From assembly GCF_000621705.1 (NCBI RefSeq), contig NZ_JHXO01000006.1, positions 186,001 to 250,000 on the forward strand: 64,000 nucleotides of DNA, written 5' to 3'. Shown here piece after piece: positions 35,621 to 45,612 of the stretch. The notes under the pieces are model-generated. The model was not told the origin of the DNA. It worked only from the letters and a program-made list of their open reading frames with translations, and did not search any database. Each line of letters opens with the position of its first letter. The stretch's first letter is position 1. A program made the position numbers and the translations under genes. The DNA is from Prolixibacter bellariivorans ATCC BAA-1284. GTDB taxonomy: Bacteria; Bacteroidota; Bacteroidia; Bacteroidales; Prolixibacteraceae.

Positions 35621-36856
35621 ATGCAAGTCAGGGAAGTAAACGATAAACAAACGCGCAAGCTTTTTCACAAGGTAGCACACGAGGTGTATCGTGGCGACAC
35701 AAATTGGACGCCTCCATTGGAAGCCATGATTGACAGTACGTTCGATCCGCAGAAAAACGCATTTTATAAGAACGGCGATGGTACCCGATGGGTCCTGACG
35801 GATGGCGATGGTAGATTGTTGGGACGGGTAGGAGCTTTCATTAATGGAAACAAGGCCTATACTTTCCAGCAACCAACTGGAGGAATGGGGTATTTCGAGT
35901 GTGTGGAAAATCAGGAAGCTGCGTTTTTATTGTTCGATACAGCAAAAAACTGGCTGAAGGAACGTGGTATGGAAGCCATGGACGGACCTGTGAATTTTGG
36001 CGAGAACCTGTTAAATTGGGGGTTGCTGGTTGATGGCTTTATGCCGCAGGCTTTCGGTATGCCTTACCACAAGCCTTACTACCGCGATCTTTTTGATGCA
36101 TACGGATTCAAAGTTTACTTTGAGCAATACAGTTACCATCTCGATCATAAAAAGCCCTTTCCTGAAAGATTTTGGAAAATTGCTGGTTGGGTAGCGCAAA
36201 AGCCCAATTACCACTTCGAACATGTCCGGTTCAGTAACATTGAAAAATACATTCAGGATTTTAGCAAGATATATGATCAGGCCTGGGCGCGGCACGACAA
36301 TCATCAGTCGGTAGACCTGGATGACGTTCGGGGCATGATTCGCCTGGCCAAGTTTATTGCCGAAGAAGAATTCATTTGGTTTGCCTATCACAATGACGAA
36401 CCGGTGGCTTTCTTTGGTATGATTCCTGACTGGAATCAGATCCTTACAAAACTGAATGGAAAGATCAATTTGATCAATCTGCTGAAGTTCTTCTACTATA
36501 AAAAGAAGAAAACCATTACGCGTACCCGCATTCTTATCATGGGCGTTGTTCCGAAATTTCAGGGCTCCGGTTTGGAATCAGCTATTTTCTGGCACCTTGA
36601 CAAGGTAATGAAACGGAAATATTGGTACAACGAGGTTGAGATGTCGTGGGTTGGAGATTTCAATCCGAAAATGGTAGCCATGTATAAATCGGTTGGTGGA
36701 GTACATGCCAAAACGCATTACACGATGCGCTACCTGTTCGATCCGAACCAGCCGTTTGAGCGTGCCCCAAAGTTGATGAAAGATGTGCGTCTTTTGCGCG
36801 AGGAACGCAAAAACAAAGAGAAAAACGAAGCAACTGAAACCAAGAAAGAAGATTGA
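35621..36856 (+). CDS. GNAT-family N-acetyltransferase-like protein
   Basis: 411 residues, longer than a single GNAT domain. It starts MQVREVNDKQTRKLFHKVAH; a mid-section holds GPVNFGENLLNWGLLVDGF, and the C-terminal half carries the acetyl-CoA-loop-like GVVPKFQGSGLESAIFWHLD. This matches the conserved GNAT-like family often labelled YghO-like in Bacteroidota. The substrate is unknown. The tail (KNKEKNEATETKKED) is charged and probably disordered. Confidence 0.75.
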   Translation: MQVREVNDKQTRKLFHKVAHEVYRGDTNWTPPLEAMIDSTFDPQKNAFYKNGDGTRWVLTDGDGRLLGRVGAFINGNKAYTFQQPTGGMGYFECVENQEAAFLLFDTAKNWLKERGMEAMDGPVNFGENLLNWGLLVDGFMPQAFGMPYHKPYYRDLFDAYGFKVYFEQYSYHLDHKKPFPERFWKIAGWVAQKPNYHFEHVRFSNIEKYIQDFSKIYDQAWARHDNHQSVDLDDVRGMIRLAKFIAEEEFIWFAYHNDEPVAFFGMIPDWNQILTKLNGKINLINLLKFFYYKKKKTITRTRILIMGVVPKFQGSGLESAIFWHLDKVMKRKYWYNEVEMSWVGDFNPKMVAMYKSVGGVHAKTHYTMRYLFDPNQPFERAPKLMKDVRLLREERKNKEKNEATETKKED

Positions 36857-36906
36857 TTTCAGTTCAGTTTCAGTATATTATTTAGACAAATCTTTTGTTG
36901 AATTCT

Positions 36907-36937
36907 TTTGCAGATTTCTTAAGTATATATATCTTTG
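36907..36937 (+). promoter_or_regulatory. Promoter of rpmE
   Basis: TTTG (36907-36910), 19 bases, then TATCTTTG (36930-36937): full matches to both Bacteroidota promoter elements. The transcript starts about 50 bases before the rpmE ATG. Confidence 0.78.
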
Positions 36938-36990
36938 CAAACCGTTTGGAAAAGTAAGAAATTCAGAATAAGATATTAAACGAGGAAAAA

Positions 36991-37254
36991 ATGAAAAAGG
37001 GAATACATCCGGAAAATTATCGAATGGTGGTCTTCAAAGATATGTCCAACGGACATACATTTATCACCAAATCGGCTGCCCCTTCACGGGAAAATGTTGA
37101 AATTGATGGTGTTGAGTATCCGCTGATTAAACTGGAAATCTCAAGTACCTCTCACCCTTTCTATACTGGTAAGATGAAATTGGTTGACACCGCTGGACGT
37201 GTTGACAAGTTCATGAACCGTTACCAGAAACACATGGACAATAGAAAAAAGTAA
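36991..37254 (+). CDS. rpmE2: 50S ribosomal protein L31, type B
   Basis: 87 residues: [20 protein letters not shown] and [20 protein letters not shown] are the family marks. It has no cysteines, so it is the zinc-free B form. In many bacteria the B form is made under zinc shortage beside an A form, but in Bacteroidota it is often the only L31. I see no zinc-regulator site. Own promoter and terminator. Confidence 0.96.
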   Translation: MKKGIHPENYRMVVFKDMSNGHTFITKSAAPSRENVEIDGVEYPLIKLEISSTSHPFYTGKMKLVDTAGRVDKFMNRYQKHMDNRKK

Positions 37255-37276
37255 TCAACTTTTAGTATATGAAGGA

Positions 37277-37306
37277 AGCCTCGTAATCATTACGGGGCTT
37301 TTTTTG
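37277..37306 (+). terminator. Terminator of rpmE
   Basis: A 10-bp stem (37277-37286 with 37290-37299, one G-U pair) and a run of seven T. Confidence 0.88.
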
Positions 37307-37394
37307 TTGTAAGAGTCATTCGGTAGAGCCGGCAGTAATGCGTAACACGTGATTTTGGCATAGGAATTGACCTGTTAACCCACAGCTTGTGAAA

Positions 37395-39884
37395 ATGAAA
37401 AACAACGACAATATGTCATTAGAGAGATCATACATGAAACGAGATAGTCAAAAACATAAGTTCGTATTTAGCAGTTTAATGGAGGACCAGGGGGAATTTA
37501 TTCCAATTATTGCCGATGGTGATGAGTCAGATTTTAAATCGGTTGAAGTGCCGGAAAGTCTGCCAATATTGCCGCTTCGGAATGCTGTTTTGTTTCCCGG
37601 AGTGGTGATGCCAATAACCGTGGGGCGACAGAAATCGCTGAAACTCATCCGCGATGTATATGCCGGTGACAAATTACTGGGAACAGTTACCCAAAAGGAT
37701 GGCAAAGTAGAAGAACCGCAAACCGAAGATCTTTTCCCGGTAGGAACAATGGCCGAAATCCTGAAAATTTTGGAGATGCCTGATGGTACGACCTCCATTA
37801 TTATCCAGGGAAAACGAAGAATTAAGGTTGCCGGAATTACCGAACAATTGCCTTACATGAAGGCGCTTGTGCATCCGTATGATGAACACGAGTTGGACAA
37901 TGAGGACTCTGAATTTGGTGTGGTGATAGAATCACTGAAGGATTTGTCGCTCAAGTTGATGAAATATACCGGTAATGTTCCGCCAGAGGCCCAGTTTGCC
38001 ATCAAGAATATTGAGAGCCCGACTTTCCTCATCAATTTCATTTGTAACAATGTCGAGCTTGAAACGCACGAAAAACAAGAGTTGCTCGAAGAGAATGACA
38101 TTCGTAGCCGCGGAAACCAGCTGATGGGCTTCCTGGTTCGTGAGGTTCAAGTGATGGAGTTGAAAAAAGATATTCAGCGTAAGGTGAAGGTTGATTTGGA
38201 TCAACAACAACGTGAATATCTTCTTAATCAGCAAATAAAAACCATTCAGGATGAACTTGGCGGAAACCCCATTGAGAAGGAGATTGAGGAGCTGAAGAAA
38301 CGGGGAGCCGAGATGAAGTGGAATGAAGAAATGGCAGGCTTTTTCAACAAGGAAGTGGAAAAGCTGAACCGGATGAACCCGGCTGCCGGAGAATATTCCA
38401 TTCAGGTGGGTTACCTCGAAACCTTGCTCGATCTCCCATGGAACGCATACACCGAGGATAATTTCGATTTGCAACATGCCGAAAAAGTGCTGGATGATGA
38501 CCATTATGGTTTGGAGAAGGTGAAGGAGCGTATCCTGGAGCATTTGGCAGTACTCAAGTTGAAAGGTGATATGAAATCGCCCATTCTCTGTTTGTACGGA
38601 CCTCCCGGAGTAGGTAAAACTTCACTGGGTAAATCCATCGCTCGCTCACTGGGCCGGAAATACATCCGGATGAGTCTGGGCGGTCTGCACGATGAGGCGG
38701 AGATTCGCGGACACCGGAAAACGTATATTGGCGCTATGCCCGGACGTATTATCCAGAACCTGAAGAAGGCGGGTTCTGCCAATCCGGTTTTTATTCTTGA
38801 CGAGATAGACAAGGTCTCACAGGATTTTCATGGCGATCCGGCTTCCGCGTTGTTGGAAGTATTGGATCCCGAACAGAATTCGGAATTCCACGATAACTAC
38901 CTGGACGTCGACTTTGACCTTTCGCGTGTCATGTTCATTGCTACCGCGAATACATTGAGCACCATACAACCGGCACTTCGCGACCGGATGGAATTGATTG
39001 ATGTAAGTGGTTACCTGGTTGAGGAGAAGACTGAAATTGCCAAGCGGCACCTTGTTCCCCGTCAGTTGAAGAATCATGGAATGGCCAAGGGAAGTCTGAC
39101 TTTTCCCAAAGAAGTTTTGGTTCGCATTATCGAGAATTATACACGCGAGTCGGGTGTTCGTGCGCTCGATAAGCAATTGGCCAAGGTGGCTCGTCGTGTA
39201 GCGCGAAAAATAGCCTTTGGCGAAAAATATAACAAGAAGCTCAAAGTTGAAGATGTAAAGGAATACCTCGGCGTTCCGATTTATACACGTGAGACTTACG
39301 AAGGAAATGAGTTTGCCGGTGTGGTAACCGGCTTGGCCTGGACTGCTGTTGGAGGAGAAATTCTCTATGTTGAAACCAGTTTAAGTAAGGGGAAAGGCCG
39401 TTTCACGTTAACCGGAAATCTGGGTGAGGTGATGAAGGAGTCGGCCACCATTGCGCTGGAATATCTTCGTTCGCATGCTCCGGATTTAGGCCTGACTTCT
39501 CAGTCGTTTGAAAAATGGGATGTCCATGTTCACGTTCCGGAAGGCGCCATTCCCAAAGATGGTCCTTCGGCGGGTATTACGATGGCCACTTCGTTGGCTT
39601 CGGCATTTACGCAACGGAAAGTAAAACGTAATCTGGCGATGACCGGAGAGATTACCTTACGGGGAAAAGTACTGCCGGTAGGCGGAATAAAGGAAAAAAT
39701 ACTGGCGGCCAAGAGGGCAGGCATCAAGGAAATAATTATTTCGCGGCAGAATGAAAAAGATTTGGAAGAGATTAAACCCATCTACATTAAGGGACTAAAA
39801 TTTCATTTTGTTGAAACGGTAATGGATGTTCTGGAAATTGCCTTGCTGAAACAAAAAGTAAATAGTCCATTAAGAATTAGATAG
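37395..39884 (+). CDS. lon: ATP-dependent protease Lon
   Basis: 829 residues from the ATG at 37395 (a GTG two codons earlier and an ATG at 37413 are possible). N-terminal substrate domain ([19 protein letters not shown]), then AAA+ with Walker [14 protein letters not shown] and Walker [10 protein letters not shown], and the protease domain with the Ser725-Lys766 dyad ([10 protein letters not shown] and [15 protein letters not shown]). Degrades misfolded and regulatory proteins in the cytoplasm. No clear heat-shock element is seen; the best -7 match, TGATTTTG, differs by one base. Confidence 0.96.
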   Translation: MKNNDNMSLERSYMKRDSQKHKFVFSSLMEDQGEFIPIIADGDESDFKSVEVPESLPILPLRNAVLFPGVVMPITVGRQKSLKLIRDVYAGDKLLGTVTQKDGKVEEPQTEDLFPVGTMAEILKILEMPDGTTSIIIQGKRRIKVAGITEQLPYMKALVHPYDEHELDNEDSEFGVVIESLKDLSLKLMKYTGNVPPEAQFAIKNIESPTFLINFICNNVELETHEKQELLEENDIRSRGNQLMGFLVREVQVMELKKDIQRKVKVDLDQQQREYLLNQQIKTIQDELGGNPIEKEIEELKKRGAEMKWNEEMAGFFNKEVEKLNRMNPAAGEYSIQVGYLETLLDLPWNAYTEDNFDLQHAEKVLDDDHYGLEKVKERILEHLAVLKLKGDMKSPILCLYGPPGVGKTSLGKSIARSLGRKYIRMSLGGLHDEAEIRGHRKTYIGAMPGRIIQNLKKAGSANPVFILDEIDKVSQDFHGDPASALLEVLDPEQNSEFHDNYLDVDFDLSRVMFIATANTLSTIQPALRDRMELIDVSGYLVEEKTEIAKRHLVPRQLKNHGMAKGSLTFPKEVLVRIIENYTRESGVRALDKQLAKVARRVARKIAFGEKYNKKLKVEDVKEYLGVPIYTRETYEGNEFAGVVTGLAWTAVGGEILYVETSLSKGKGRFTLTGNLGEVMKESATIALEYLRSHAPDLGLTSQSFEKWDVHVHVPEGAIPKDGPSAGITMATSLASAFTQRKVKRNLAMTGEITLRGKVLPVGGIKEKILAAKRAGIKEIIISRQNEKDLEEIKPIYIKGLKFHFVETVMDVLEIALLKQKVNSPLRIR

Positions 39885-39930
39885 TGAAAACAGGGAATTG
39901 ACACCTGTTATTCTTTGTTTGAAAACAGAA

Positions 39931-39964
39931 AAGGAACTGTACCGACCGGACAGTTCCTTTTTTA
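39931..39964 (+). terminator. Terminator of lon
   Basis: AAGGAACTGT (39931-39940) pairs with ACAGTTCCTT (39950-39959), then a T-run. It begins 47 bases after the lon stop. Confidence 0.85.
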
Positions 39965-40056
39965 TGCAGTATAAGCCGGTTCTGATAATTTACTCGGGCA
40001 AAATACAAATGCTGAGGATAAATCTGCTAACAGATGCAAAACGAGGAACTAATTTG

Positions 40057-40064
40057 TATTTTTG
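40057..40064 (+). promoter_or_regulatory. -7 box for the AI-2E transporter gene
   Basis: TATTTTTG, an exact TAnnTTTG, 21 bases before the ATG at 40086. The -33 element is not clear. Confidence 0.5.
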
Positions 40065-40085
40065 TTTATCCGAAATGCTAAATTT

Positions 40086-41198
40086 ATGAGCCAGCGCACC
40101 CGCAATGTCATCTTGTTTGTTGGGATTAGTATCCTGATTTTCCTGTTATTTTATTTCAGAAATATTGTCGCTTATATCCTCATTGCCGGGGTGCTTTCGT
40201 TGATTGGAAGACCTATTATGAAGGGAATCCAGCGCATTCCGTTTTGGAAAAAGCATCTCGGAAAGATTCCCAGTGCCTTGATTACCTTACTGCTCATGTT
40301 GGCGGCGACCATTGGTTTTTTAGCTGCTTTAATTCCGTTGGTGGCTATGGAAATAAAGGATCTATCTGCTATCAACATTACCTCGGTGATGGATTATCTT
40401 GACGTGGCTTTTGCTCATTTGTCTGATAAAATGCCACATTTTATTAGTTACAGTGGTGCCGATTCAGGAATGCAGGATTATATTCAGGGACAGCTGGCCA
40501 ATATGATGAACTTTGGACAGGTAACCGACCTATTCTCATCAGTAGCCGGAACATTAGGGAATTTGTTTCTGATGTTCTTTTCCGTTTCTTTTATTCTGTT
40601 CTTCTTTTTAAAAGAAGAGCTGTTATTCAGCCACATTATTCTGGTTTTTGTCCCGCTGAGATATGAGGAAAAAGCCAGGCATGTCATGACCTCCATTAAT
40701 CATCTTCTGAAGCGATATTTTATTGGTATAATCTTCGAAGTATTAGGCGTTATGACGTTGGATACCATCGGATTTTCCATTATTGGCCTGGGGTTCAATC
40801 ACGGATTGGTCGTAGCGGTTTTTGCCGGAGTTATGAATGTCATACCTTACATTGGACCATGGATTGGAGGGGCATTTGGTATCTTGGTTGCTATTGCAAC
40901 ACATCTTGGCGATAGTTTCCCGGACGTGACTTTACCGCTGATATTGCTGGTTCTTTTGGTGGTGATTATCGTTCAGGTGATCGATAATGTGGTGTTTCAG
41001 CCGGTGATTTATTCCAATAGTGTGAAGGCGCACCCGCTGGAAATCTTCCTGGTTATTCTCATGGCAGGAAGCTTTGCAGGAATTGCCGGAATGATATTAG
41101 CCATTCCCGTTTATACTGTCCTTCGGGTTATTGCCCGCGAATTCCTGTCGCAATTTCGCCTGGTGCGCGAATTGACTTCCAATATGATGGATGATTAG
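40086..41198 (+). CDS. AI-2E family transporter
   Basis: 370 residues from the ATG at 40086; the TTG at 40062 lies inside the promoter box. Eight hydrophobic segments; the hallmark VMNVIPYIGPWIGGAFGI and the late VIDNVVFQPVIYSNSV match the AI-2E/PerM family. Members have been linked to autoinducer-2 export, Na+/H+ antiport and other roles, so the substrate is open. It is probably expressed alone. Confidence 0.88.
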   Translation: MSQRTRNVILFVGISILIFLLFYFRNIVAYILIAGVLSLIGRPIMKGIQRIPFWKKHLGKIPSALITLLLMLAATIGFLAALIPLVAMEIKDLSAINITSVMDYLDVAFAHLSDKMPHFISYSGADSGMQDYIQGQLANMMNFGQVTDLFSSVAGTLGNLFLMFFSVSFILFFFLKEELLFSHIILVFVPLRYEEKARHVMTSINHLLKRYFIGIIFEVLGVMTLDTIGFSIIGLGFNHGLVVAVFAGVMNVIPYIGPWIGGAFGILVAIATHLGDSFPDVTLPLILLVLLVVIIVQVIDNVVFQPVIYSNSVKAHPLEIFLVILMAGSFAGIAGMILAIPVYTVLRVIAREFLSQFRLVRELTSNMMDD

Positions 41199-41583
41199 TT
41201 TTTGGGCTTAAAGCTAATTTTTGTCAGTATTTTAATACCTGCATTATAATTGCCTTTCTAGCTGGAATAGATGTGTTTAGGGGTTGATGCCCTGCAAAAA
41301 GCTGCCGTAAAACATGATTGCTTTGGGATGAATATTATTTTGATGCTTTTATCTTGAGCCATTGTAAACAAATGTTGGCGGACAACGCTATACCTAAACG
41401 ACATACAACAATACATAATATTCAAATTCATTTTTCAGATTCTTAGAATAATAACCAACGACATTTTTATGTTGGGGGGCTTTATGAATGACATGCTTAT
41501 TCAGAATGAAACTAAGTAAACAACTCCCAATTTATTTTGTTAAGTGGTTTAGTTGGTTTTTTACACATAATGTTTTACACGAA
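41199..41583. other. Gap before the cyd cluster
   Basis: 385 AT-rich bases without a recognisable gene. An imperfect hairpin (CCAA...CAT, ATG...TTGG) lies near 41456-41477. Just before the DUF4492 start the octamer TTTTACAC occurs twice, at 41559-41566 and 41573-41580, 14 bases apart. I find no exact TAnnTTTG box near the start, so the cyd promoter may depend on an activator. Confidence 0.4.
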
Positions 41584-41796
41584 ATGAGAATATTGAAGAA
41601 AATCGTCCACTTCTATTATGAAGGCTTCAGGCAGATGACATGGGGAAAGAGTCTCTGGGTAATCATTTTAGTGAAACTGTTTGTAATGTTTTTTGTGCTC
41701 AAACTGTTTTTCTTTCCAGATTTGCTAAAACAAAATTTTAAGACGGATAAGCAACGGAGTGAGCATGTTATCGAAAATCTGACCAATATCAAATAA
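41584..41796 (+). CDS. DUF4492 small membrane protein of the cyd cluster
   Basis: 70 residues from the ATG at 41584 (MRILKKIVHFYYEGFRQMTW); a 32-residue extension upstream is in frame but not like the family. One membrane helix (LWVIILVKLFVMFFVLKLFF) with basic flanks. DUF4492 genes are found just before cydA in Bacteroidota, 25 bases before it here. The role is unknown; by position a part or assembly factor of cytochrome bd is likely. Confidence 0.82.
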   Translation: MRILKKIVHFYYEGFRQMTWGKSLWVIILVKLFVMFFVLKLFFFPDLLKQNFKTDKQRSEHVIENLTNIK

Positions 41797-41821
41797 TCAA
41801 TTAATCAAATAATCGTAAAAC

Positions 41822-43387
41822 ATGAATGAATTACTTGATCTATCCTTGGTAGACTGGTCGAGGGCTCAATTTGCTCTCACCGCGATGTACCATTGGTTAT
41901 TCGTCCCACTGACACTTGGGATTACATTTATTCTGGCGATCATGGAGACTATCTATGTGAAGACCGGAAATCCTGAGTGGAAAAAAATTACCAAATTCTG
42001 GATGAAAGTATTCGGGATTAATTTTGCCATTGGTGTGGCAACCGGAATTATTCTGGAATTTGAATTTGGAACCAACTGGTCTAACTATTCCTGGTTTGTA
42101 GGTGACATCTTTGGTGCTCCTCTGGCCATCGAAGGTATCATGGCCTTCTTTATGGAGTCGACCTTTATTGCCGTGATGTTTTTCGGTTGGGGAAAGGTGA
42201 GCAAAAGGTTCCACCTTGTGTCTACCTGGCTAACTGCATTAGGAGCTAATCTCTCGGCATTGTGGATATTGGTCGCCAACGGCTGGATGCAATTCCCGGT
42301 AGGAATGCAGTTTAATCCGGATACCGCCCGAAATGAAATGGTTAATTTCTGGGATGTGTTTCTCTCACCAGTAGCAACCAGCAAATTTTTGCACACCATC
42401 TTCTCAGGCTTTGAGCTGGCATCCATTTTTGTTATTGGTATCTCAGCCTGGTACCTTCTGAAGAAGAGGGAAGTTATTTTTGCACGCAAAAGTATCCTCG
42501 TAGCTGCAGTTTTTGGTTTGATAAGCTCGGTTTTTGTTATCGGTTTCGGTCATGCATCAACACAGCAGGTAGCTTACCACCAGCCGATGAAACTGGCTGC
42601 CATGGAAGGTCTTTACGAAGGTCAGAATGGTCCTGGCTTGATTGCTATGGGCGTTCTTTCTACCAAAAAAACAGATCCGGAATATAAACAACTGAAAGAC
42701 TTTTTATTCCGTGTCGAAATTCCCAAAGGGTTGTCTGTTCTTGCCTATCTTAATACAACGCAGTTTATGCCGGGAATAAAGGATTTATTGGATGGCAATA
42801 GTGAACACAACATTTTGTCGGCACCGGAAAAAATTGCCCGGGGGAAAATGGCTATCCAGCTTTTGAAGGATTACAAGATGGCCAAGGATGATGGAAATGC
42901 GGAAGAAGCTTCTACATTGCGGGCCAAGTTCATGTCTGACGATTTTCAGAAAAATTACTTTAAGTACTTTGGATATGGATACATTAAGAATCCGACCGAT
43001 TTGATTCCGGATATTCCGATGGTATTCTATAGTTTCCGTATCATGGTGATGTTGGGGACCTATTTTGTATTCTTCTTCATTTTTACCCTCTTGTGGCTTA
43101 CCAGAGGAACGTTAGAAAAGAAGAAGTGGTTCCTCCGATTGGCGTTGATTACGATGCCACTTGCTTATCTGGCTTCCATGTCGGGTTGGATTTTGGCCGA
43201 AGTTGGCCGCCAGCCCTGGGTTATTCAGGATCTGCTTCCTACAGTCGCTGCGGTATCACAAATTGGTGTTAGCGCTGTTCAGGTGACTTTCTGGCTATTC
43301 GCCTTTGTATTCACTCTGCTGTTAATTGCTGAAGTGAAAATCATGACTAAGCAAATTAAAATCGGACCTAAAGACGGAGGACACTAA
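41822..43387 (+). CDS. cydA: Cytochrome bd quinol oxidase subunit I
   Basis: 521 residues. Haem ligand His24 (MYHWLF), a second His in KFLHTIFSGF, the quinol-loop motif HQPMKLAAMEG and the signature GRQPW are all present. The Q-loop is of the moderate length seen in this phylum. The enzyme oxidises quinol and reduces oxygen to water with high affinity, protecting anaerobic enzymes. It lies two bases before cydB in the cluster DUF4492-cydA-cydB-small ORF. Confidence 0.96.
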   Translation: MNELLDLSLVDWSRAQFALTAMYHWLFVPLTLGITFILAIMETIYVKTGNPEWKKITKFWMKVFGINFAIGVATGIILEFEFGTNWSNYSWFVGDIFGAPLAIEGIMAFFMESTFIAVMFFGWGKVSKRFHLVSTWLTALGANLSALWILVANGWMQFPVGMQFNPDTARNEMVNFWDVFLSPVATSKFLHTIFSGFELASIFVIGISAWYLLKKREVIFARKSILVAAVFGLISSVFVIGFGHASTQQVAYHQPMKLAAMEGLYEGQNGPGLIAMGVLSTKKTDPEYKQLKDFLFRVEIPKGLSVLAYLNTTQFMPGIKDLLDGNSEHNILSAPEKIARGKMAIQLLKDYKMAKDDGNAEEASTLRAKFMSDDFQKNYFKYFGYGYIKNPTDLIPDIPMVFYSFRIMVMLGTYFVFFFIFTLLWLTRGTLEKKKWFLRLALITMPLAYLASMSGWILAEVGRQPWVIQDLLPTVAAVSQIGVSAVQVTFWLFAFVFTLLLIAEVKIMTKQIKIGPKDGGH

Positions 43388-43389
43388 CC

Positions 43390-44526
43390 ATGTTTGGATC
43401 AATGAGTCATTTAACCCTCCAACACTATTGGTGGGCCATCATAGCACTTTTGGCAGCGCTGCTTGTTTTCCTGATGTTTGTTCAGGGAGGCCAGACGCTA
43501 ATTTACCGACTGGGAAAAACCAGTAACGAGCGGACCATGATTGTGAATGCATTGGGACGTAAATGGGAATTCACGTTTACCACGCTGGTAACCTTCGGTG
43601 GAGCATTTTTTGCTTCGTTCCCATTATTTTATTCAACCAGCTTCGGCGGAGCCTACTGGGCCTGGATGGCCTTATTGTTCGCCTTTATCATTCAAGCTGT
43701 TTCGTATGAATTTCGAAGCCGTCCGAGCAACTTCCTCGGAAAACGCACCTTTGATGCTTTTCTGTTCGCAAACGGATTACTTGCAACCGTGTTACTTGGC
43801 GTAGTGGTCGGCACCTTCTTCAACGGAGCCAATTTTTCGGTCAGCAACATGAATCTTTCGCGGTGGGAAAACCCGGCACACGGTTTGGAAGCGGTTCTTA
43901 CTTTCAGCAACGTGGCTTTAGGACTGGCAATATTTTTCCTGGCACGGGTTCTGGCTCTTCTGTATTTCATGAACAGCATCGATCACGAGCCTATTTTCCG
44001 GAATGCCAAGAAACAGTTGCTGTACAATACCATTCCGTTCCTGGTATTCTTCCTGTACTTTGTGATACGTTTGCTTTTCATCAAAGGATTTGCTTACGAC
44101 CCCAAAACGCTCGAGGTATCGATGGAGCCGTATAAATACCTGCACAACTTCCTGCAGATGCCGGTGGTATTGATTATCTTCCTGGTTGGCGTTGTCGGGG
44201 TGCTTTGGGGCATCATCAGCTCGCTGCTGAAGGATAAGACCAACGGAATATGGTATGCAGGAATTGGTACCGTATTAACCGTATTTGCTTTGATGTTGGT
44301 TGCCGGTTACAACAATACCTGTTACTATCCATCGAATTTCGATTTGCAGTCGTCGCTGAACATCGTCAATAGTTCTTCATCGAAGTTTACTCTTACGGTG
44401 ATGAGTTATGTATCGCTGATGGTACCGTTTGTATTGGCTTATATCTGGTATGCATGGAAAGCCATAAATCGCGAGAAAATCACTGAATCGGAAATTTCCG
44501 GTGAGGGTGAAGGTCATGTTTATTAA
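43390..44526 (+). CDS. cydB: Cytochrome bd quinol oxidase subunit II
   Basis: 378 residues, about eight to nine membrane helices, starting MFGSMSHLTLQHYWWAIIAL and carrying WEFTFTTLVTFGGAFFASFP, typical of CydB. It supports haem binding and complex stability with CydA. Two bases after cydA; 18 bases before a 37-residue gene that resembles CydX. Confidence 0.95.
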   Translation: MFGSMSHLTLQHYWWAIIALLAALLVFLMFVQGGQTLIYRLGKTSNERTMIVNALGRKWEFTFTTLVTFGGAFFASFPLFYSTSFGGAYWAWMALLFAFIIQAVSYEFRSRPSNFLGKRTFDAFLFANGLLATVLLGVVVGTFFNGANFSVSNMNLSRWENPAHGLEAVLTFSNVALGLAIFFLARVLALLYFMNSIDHEPIFRNAKKQLLYNTIPFLVFFLYFVIRLLFIKGFAYDPKTLEVSMEPYKYLHNFLQMPVVLIIFLVGVVGVLWGIISSLLKDKTNGIWYAGIGTVLTVFALMLVAGYNNTCYYPSNFDLQSSLNIVNSSSSKFTLTVMSYVSLMVPFVLAYIWYAWKAINREKITESEISGEGEGHVY

Positions 44527-44544
44527 ACCGAAAAAATTAAGTCT

Positions 44545-44658
44545 ATGTATTTGGAATCGATATTATGGTTGTTGAGCTGGCCGGTACTTATCTATATCAG
44601 CTTAAAAGCGGTGCAGTATGCACTCAAAAAATATGAACACAAACTGGAGGAAGAATAA
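44545..44658 (+). CDS. CydX-like small subunit of cytochrome bd (37 residues)
   Basis: An ATG at 44545 opens a 37-residue frame: MYLESILWLLSWPVLIYIS forms one membrane helix, then a mixed charged tail (KKYEHKLEEE). It begins 18 bases after cydB, ends just before a strong terminator, and so must be in the cyd transcript. In Proteobacteria, CydX and CydH/Y are single-helix subunits of similar length needed for oxidase stability. Sequence likeness to CydX is weak; position and form are the argument. Confidence 0.72.
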   Translation: MYLESILWLLSWPVLIYISLKAVQYALKKYEHKLEEE

Positions 44659-44680
44659 ACCGGTTTGTTTAAAACTATTC

Positions 44681-44712
44681 AAGGGCTGTCTCTATGGAGA
44701 CGGCCCTTTTTA
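44681..44712 (+). terminator. Terminator of the cyd operon
   Basis: A 12-bp stem (44681-44692 with 44697-44708, one G-T pair) with loop TATG and a T-run. It begins 22 bases after the small ORF. Confidence 0.9.
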
Positions 44713-44854
44713 TTTAGCAGACTATTTATGGCGGAACACTAGGCAATCAGTTCATTCCTGCTTTCGCGGAAAAGACTTTACGGATATAACTGTTCTGCAT
44801 TATAAAAAAGAGGGAAACAACTTTCCTACAGGTAAAGGCGGTGGCCAATGAAGT

Positions 44855-45589
44855 TCAAACAGACTTCTTCAGGCTAAGGGTGAAAGAGATAAGGATATAC
44901 AGTAAAATGGAAAGCGTGATGCCATAGAAGCTGAAGAAATAGGTCAGCACAAGAACTGTGAGCAGGAACAGGTAGCGTACCTGGTTACCACTCCATTTCA
45001 GGTTTTTAATCTTCAGTGAAAACATGGGTATTTCGGAAACCAACAAAAGCGACATCACTACCGTGAAAAAGAGCAAACTGTATGGGGTGAGGAGTATTCC
45101 ATCCAATACAGGCATATTTCCGTTCTCAGCAATCAGCGCCAGCGATGCAAAGAAAATAGCGTTGGCAGGTGTTGGTAACCCGATGAAAGAAGTGGTTTGG
45201 CGTTCATCGATATTGAATTTCGCCAGTCGCAAACCGGACATTACCGGGATGAAGAATGCACTGAGTAAGAATACCCAGGTCAACCAACCACCCGATGTTC
45301 CCACCAACGAAGATACATTACCAAATAGTGCGTATTTCTGTAGCGTCAGCACCATCATTCCGGGGGCCAGACCAAATGATATCATATCGGCCAGTGAATC
45401 CAGCTCTTTCCCGATAGGAGAATAGGCTTTTAGTAAGCGAGCGCTCATTCCGTCGAAAAAGTCAAATAAAGCAGCCAGAAACATCGTCAGCACGGCCAGG
45501 TTAATGTGCCCCTCGAGGGCAAACATAACAGAAAGACTGCCACTGACAATATTGAGCGAAGTGAGAAAATTCGGAATGTGTTTGCGCAT
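44855..45589 (-). CDS. pssA: CDP-diacylglycerol-serine O-phosphatidyltransferase
   Basis: 244 residues from the ATG at 45589 (MRKHIPNFLTSLNIVSGSLS); a longer frame would overlap psd and is rejected. The CDP-alcohol phosphatidyltransferase motif DGxxAR...G...D...D is seen in DFFDGMSARLL and GKELDSLAD. About eight membrane helices. It makes phosphatidylserine, the substrate of the next enzyme upstream (Psd). Last gene of the rsfS-to-pssA operon. Confidence 0.94.
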   Translation of the reverse strand: MRKHIPNFLTSLNIVSGSLSVMFALEGHINLAVLTMFLAALFDFFDGMSARLLKAYSPIGKELDSLADMISFGLAPGMMVLTLQKYALFGNVSSLVGTSGGWLTWVFLLSAFFIPVMSGLRLAKFNIDERQTTSFIGLPTPANAIFFASLALIAENGNMPVLDGILLTPYSLLFFTVVMSLLLVSEIPMFSLKIKNLKWSGNQVRYLFLLTVLVLTYFFSFYGITLSILLYILISFTLSLKKSV

Positions 45590-45612
45590 GACTGCCTGAG
45601 CTTTTTGATGCG

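Noticed and set aside
41488-41583. 32-residue N-terminal extension of the DUF4492 protein
   Set aside because: Not like the family, and DUF4492 proteins are usually about 70 to 80 residues.
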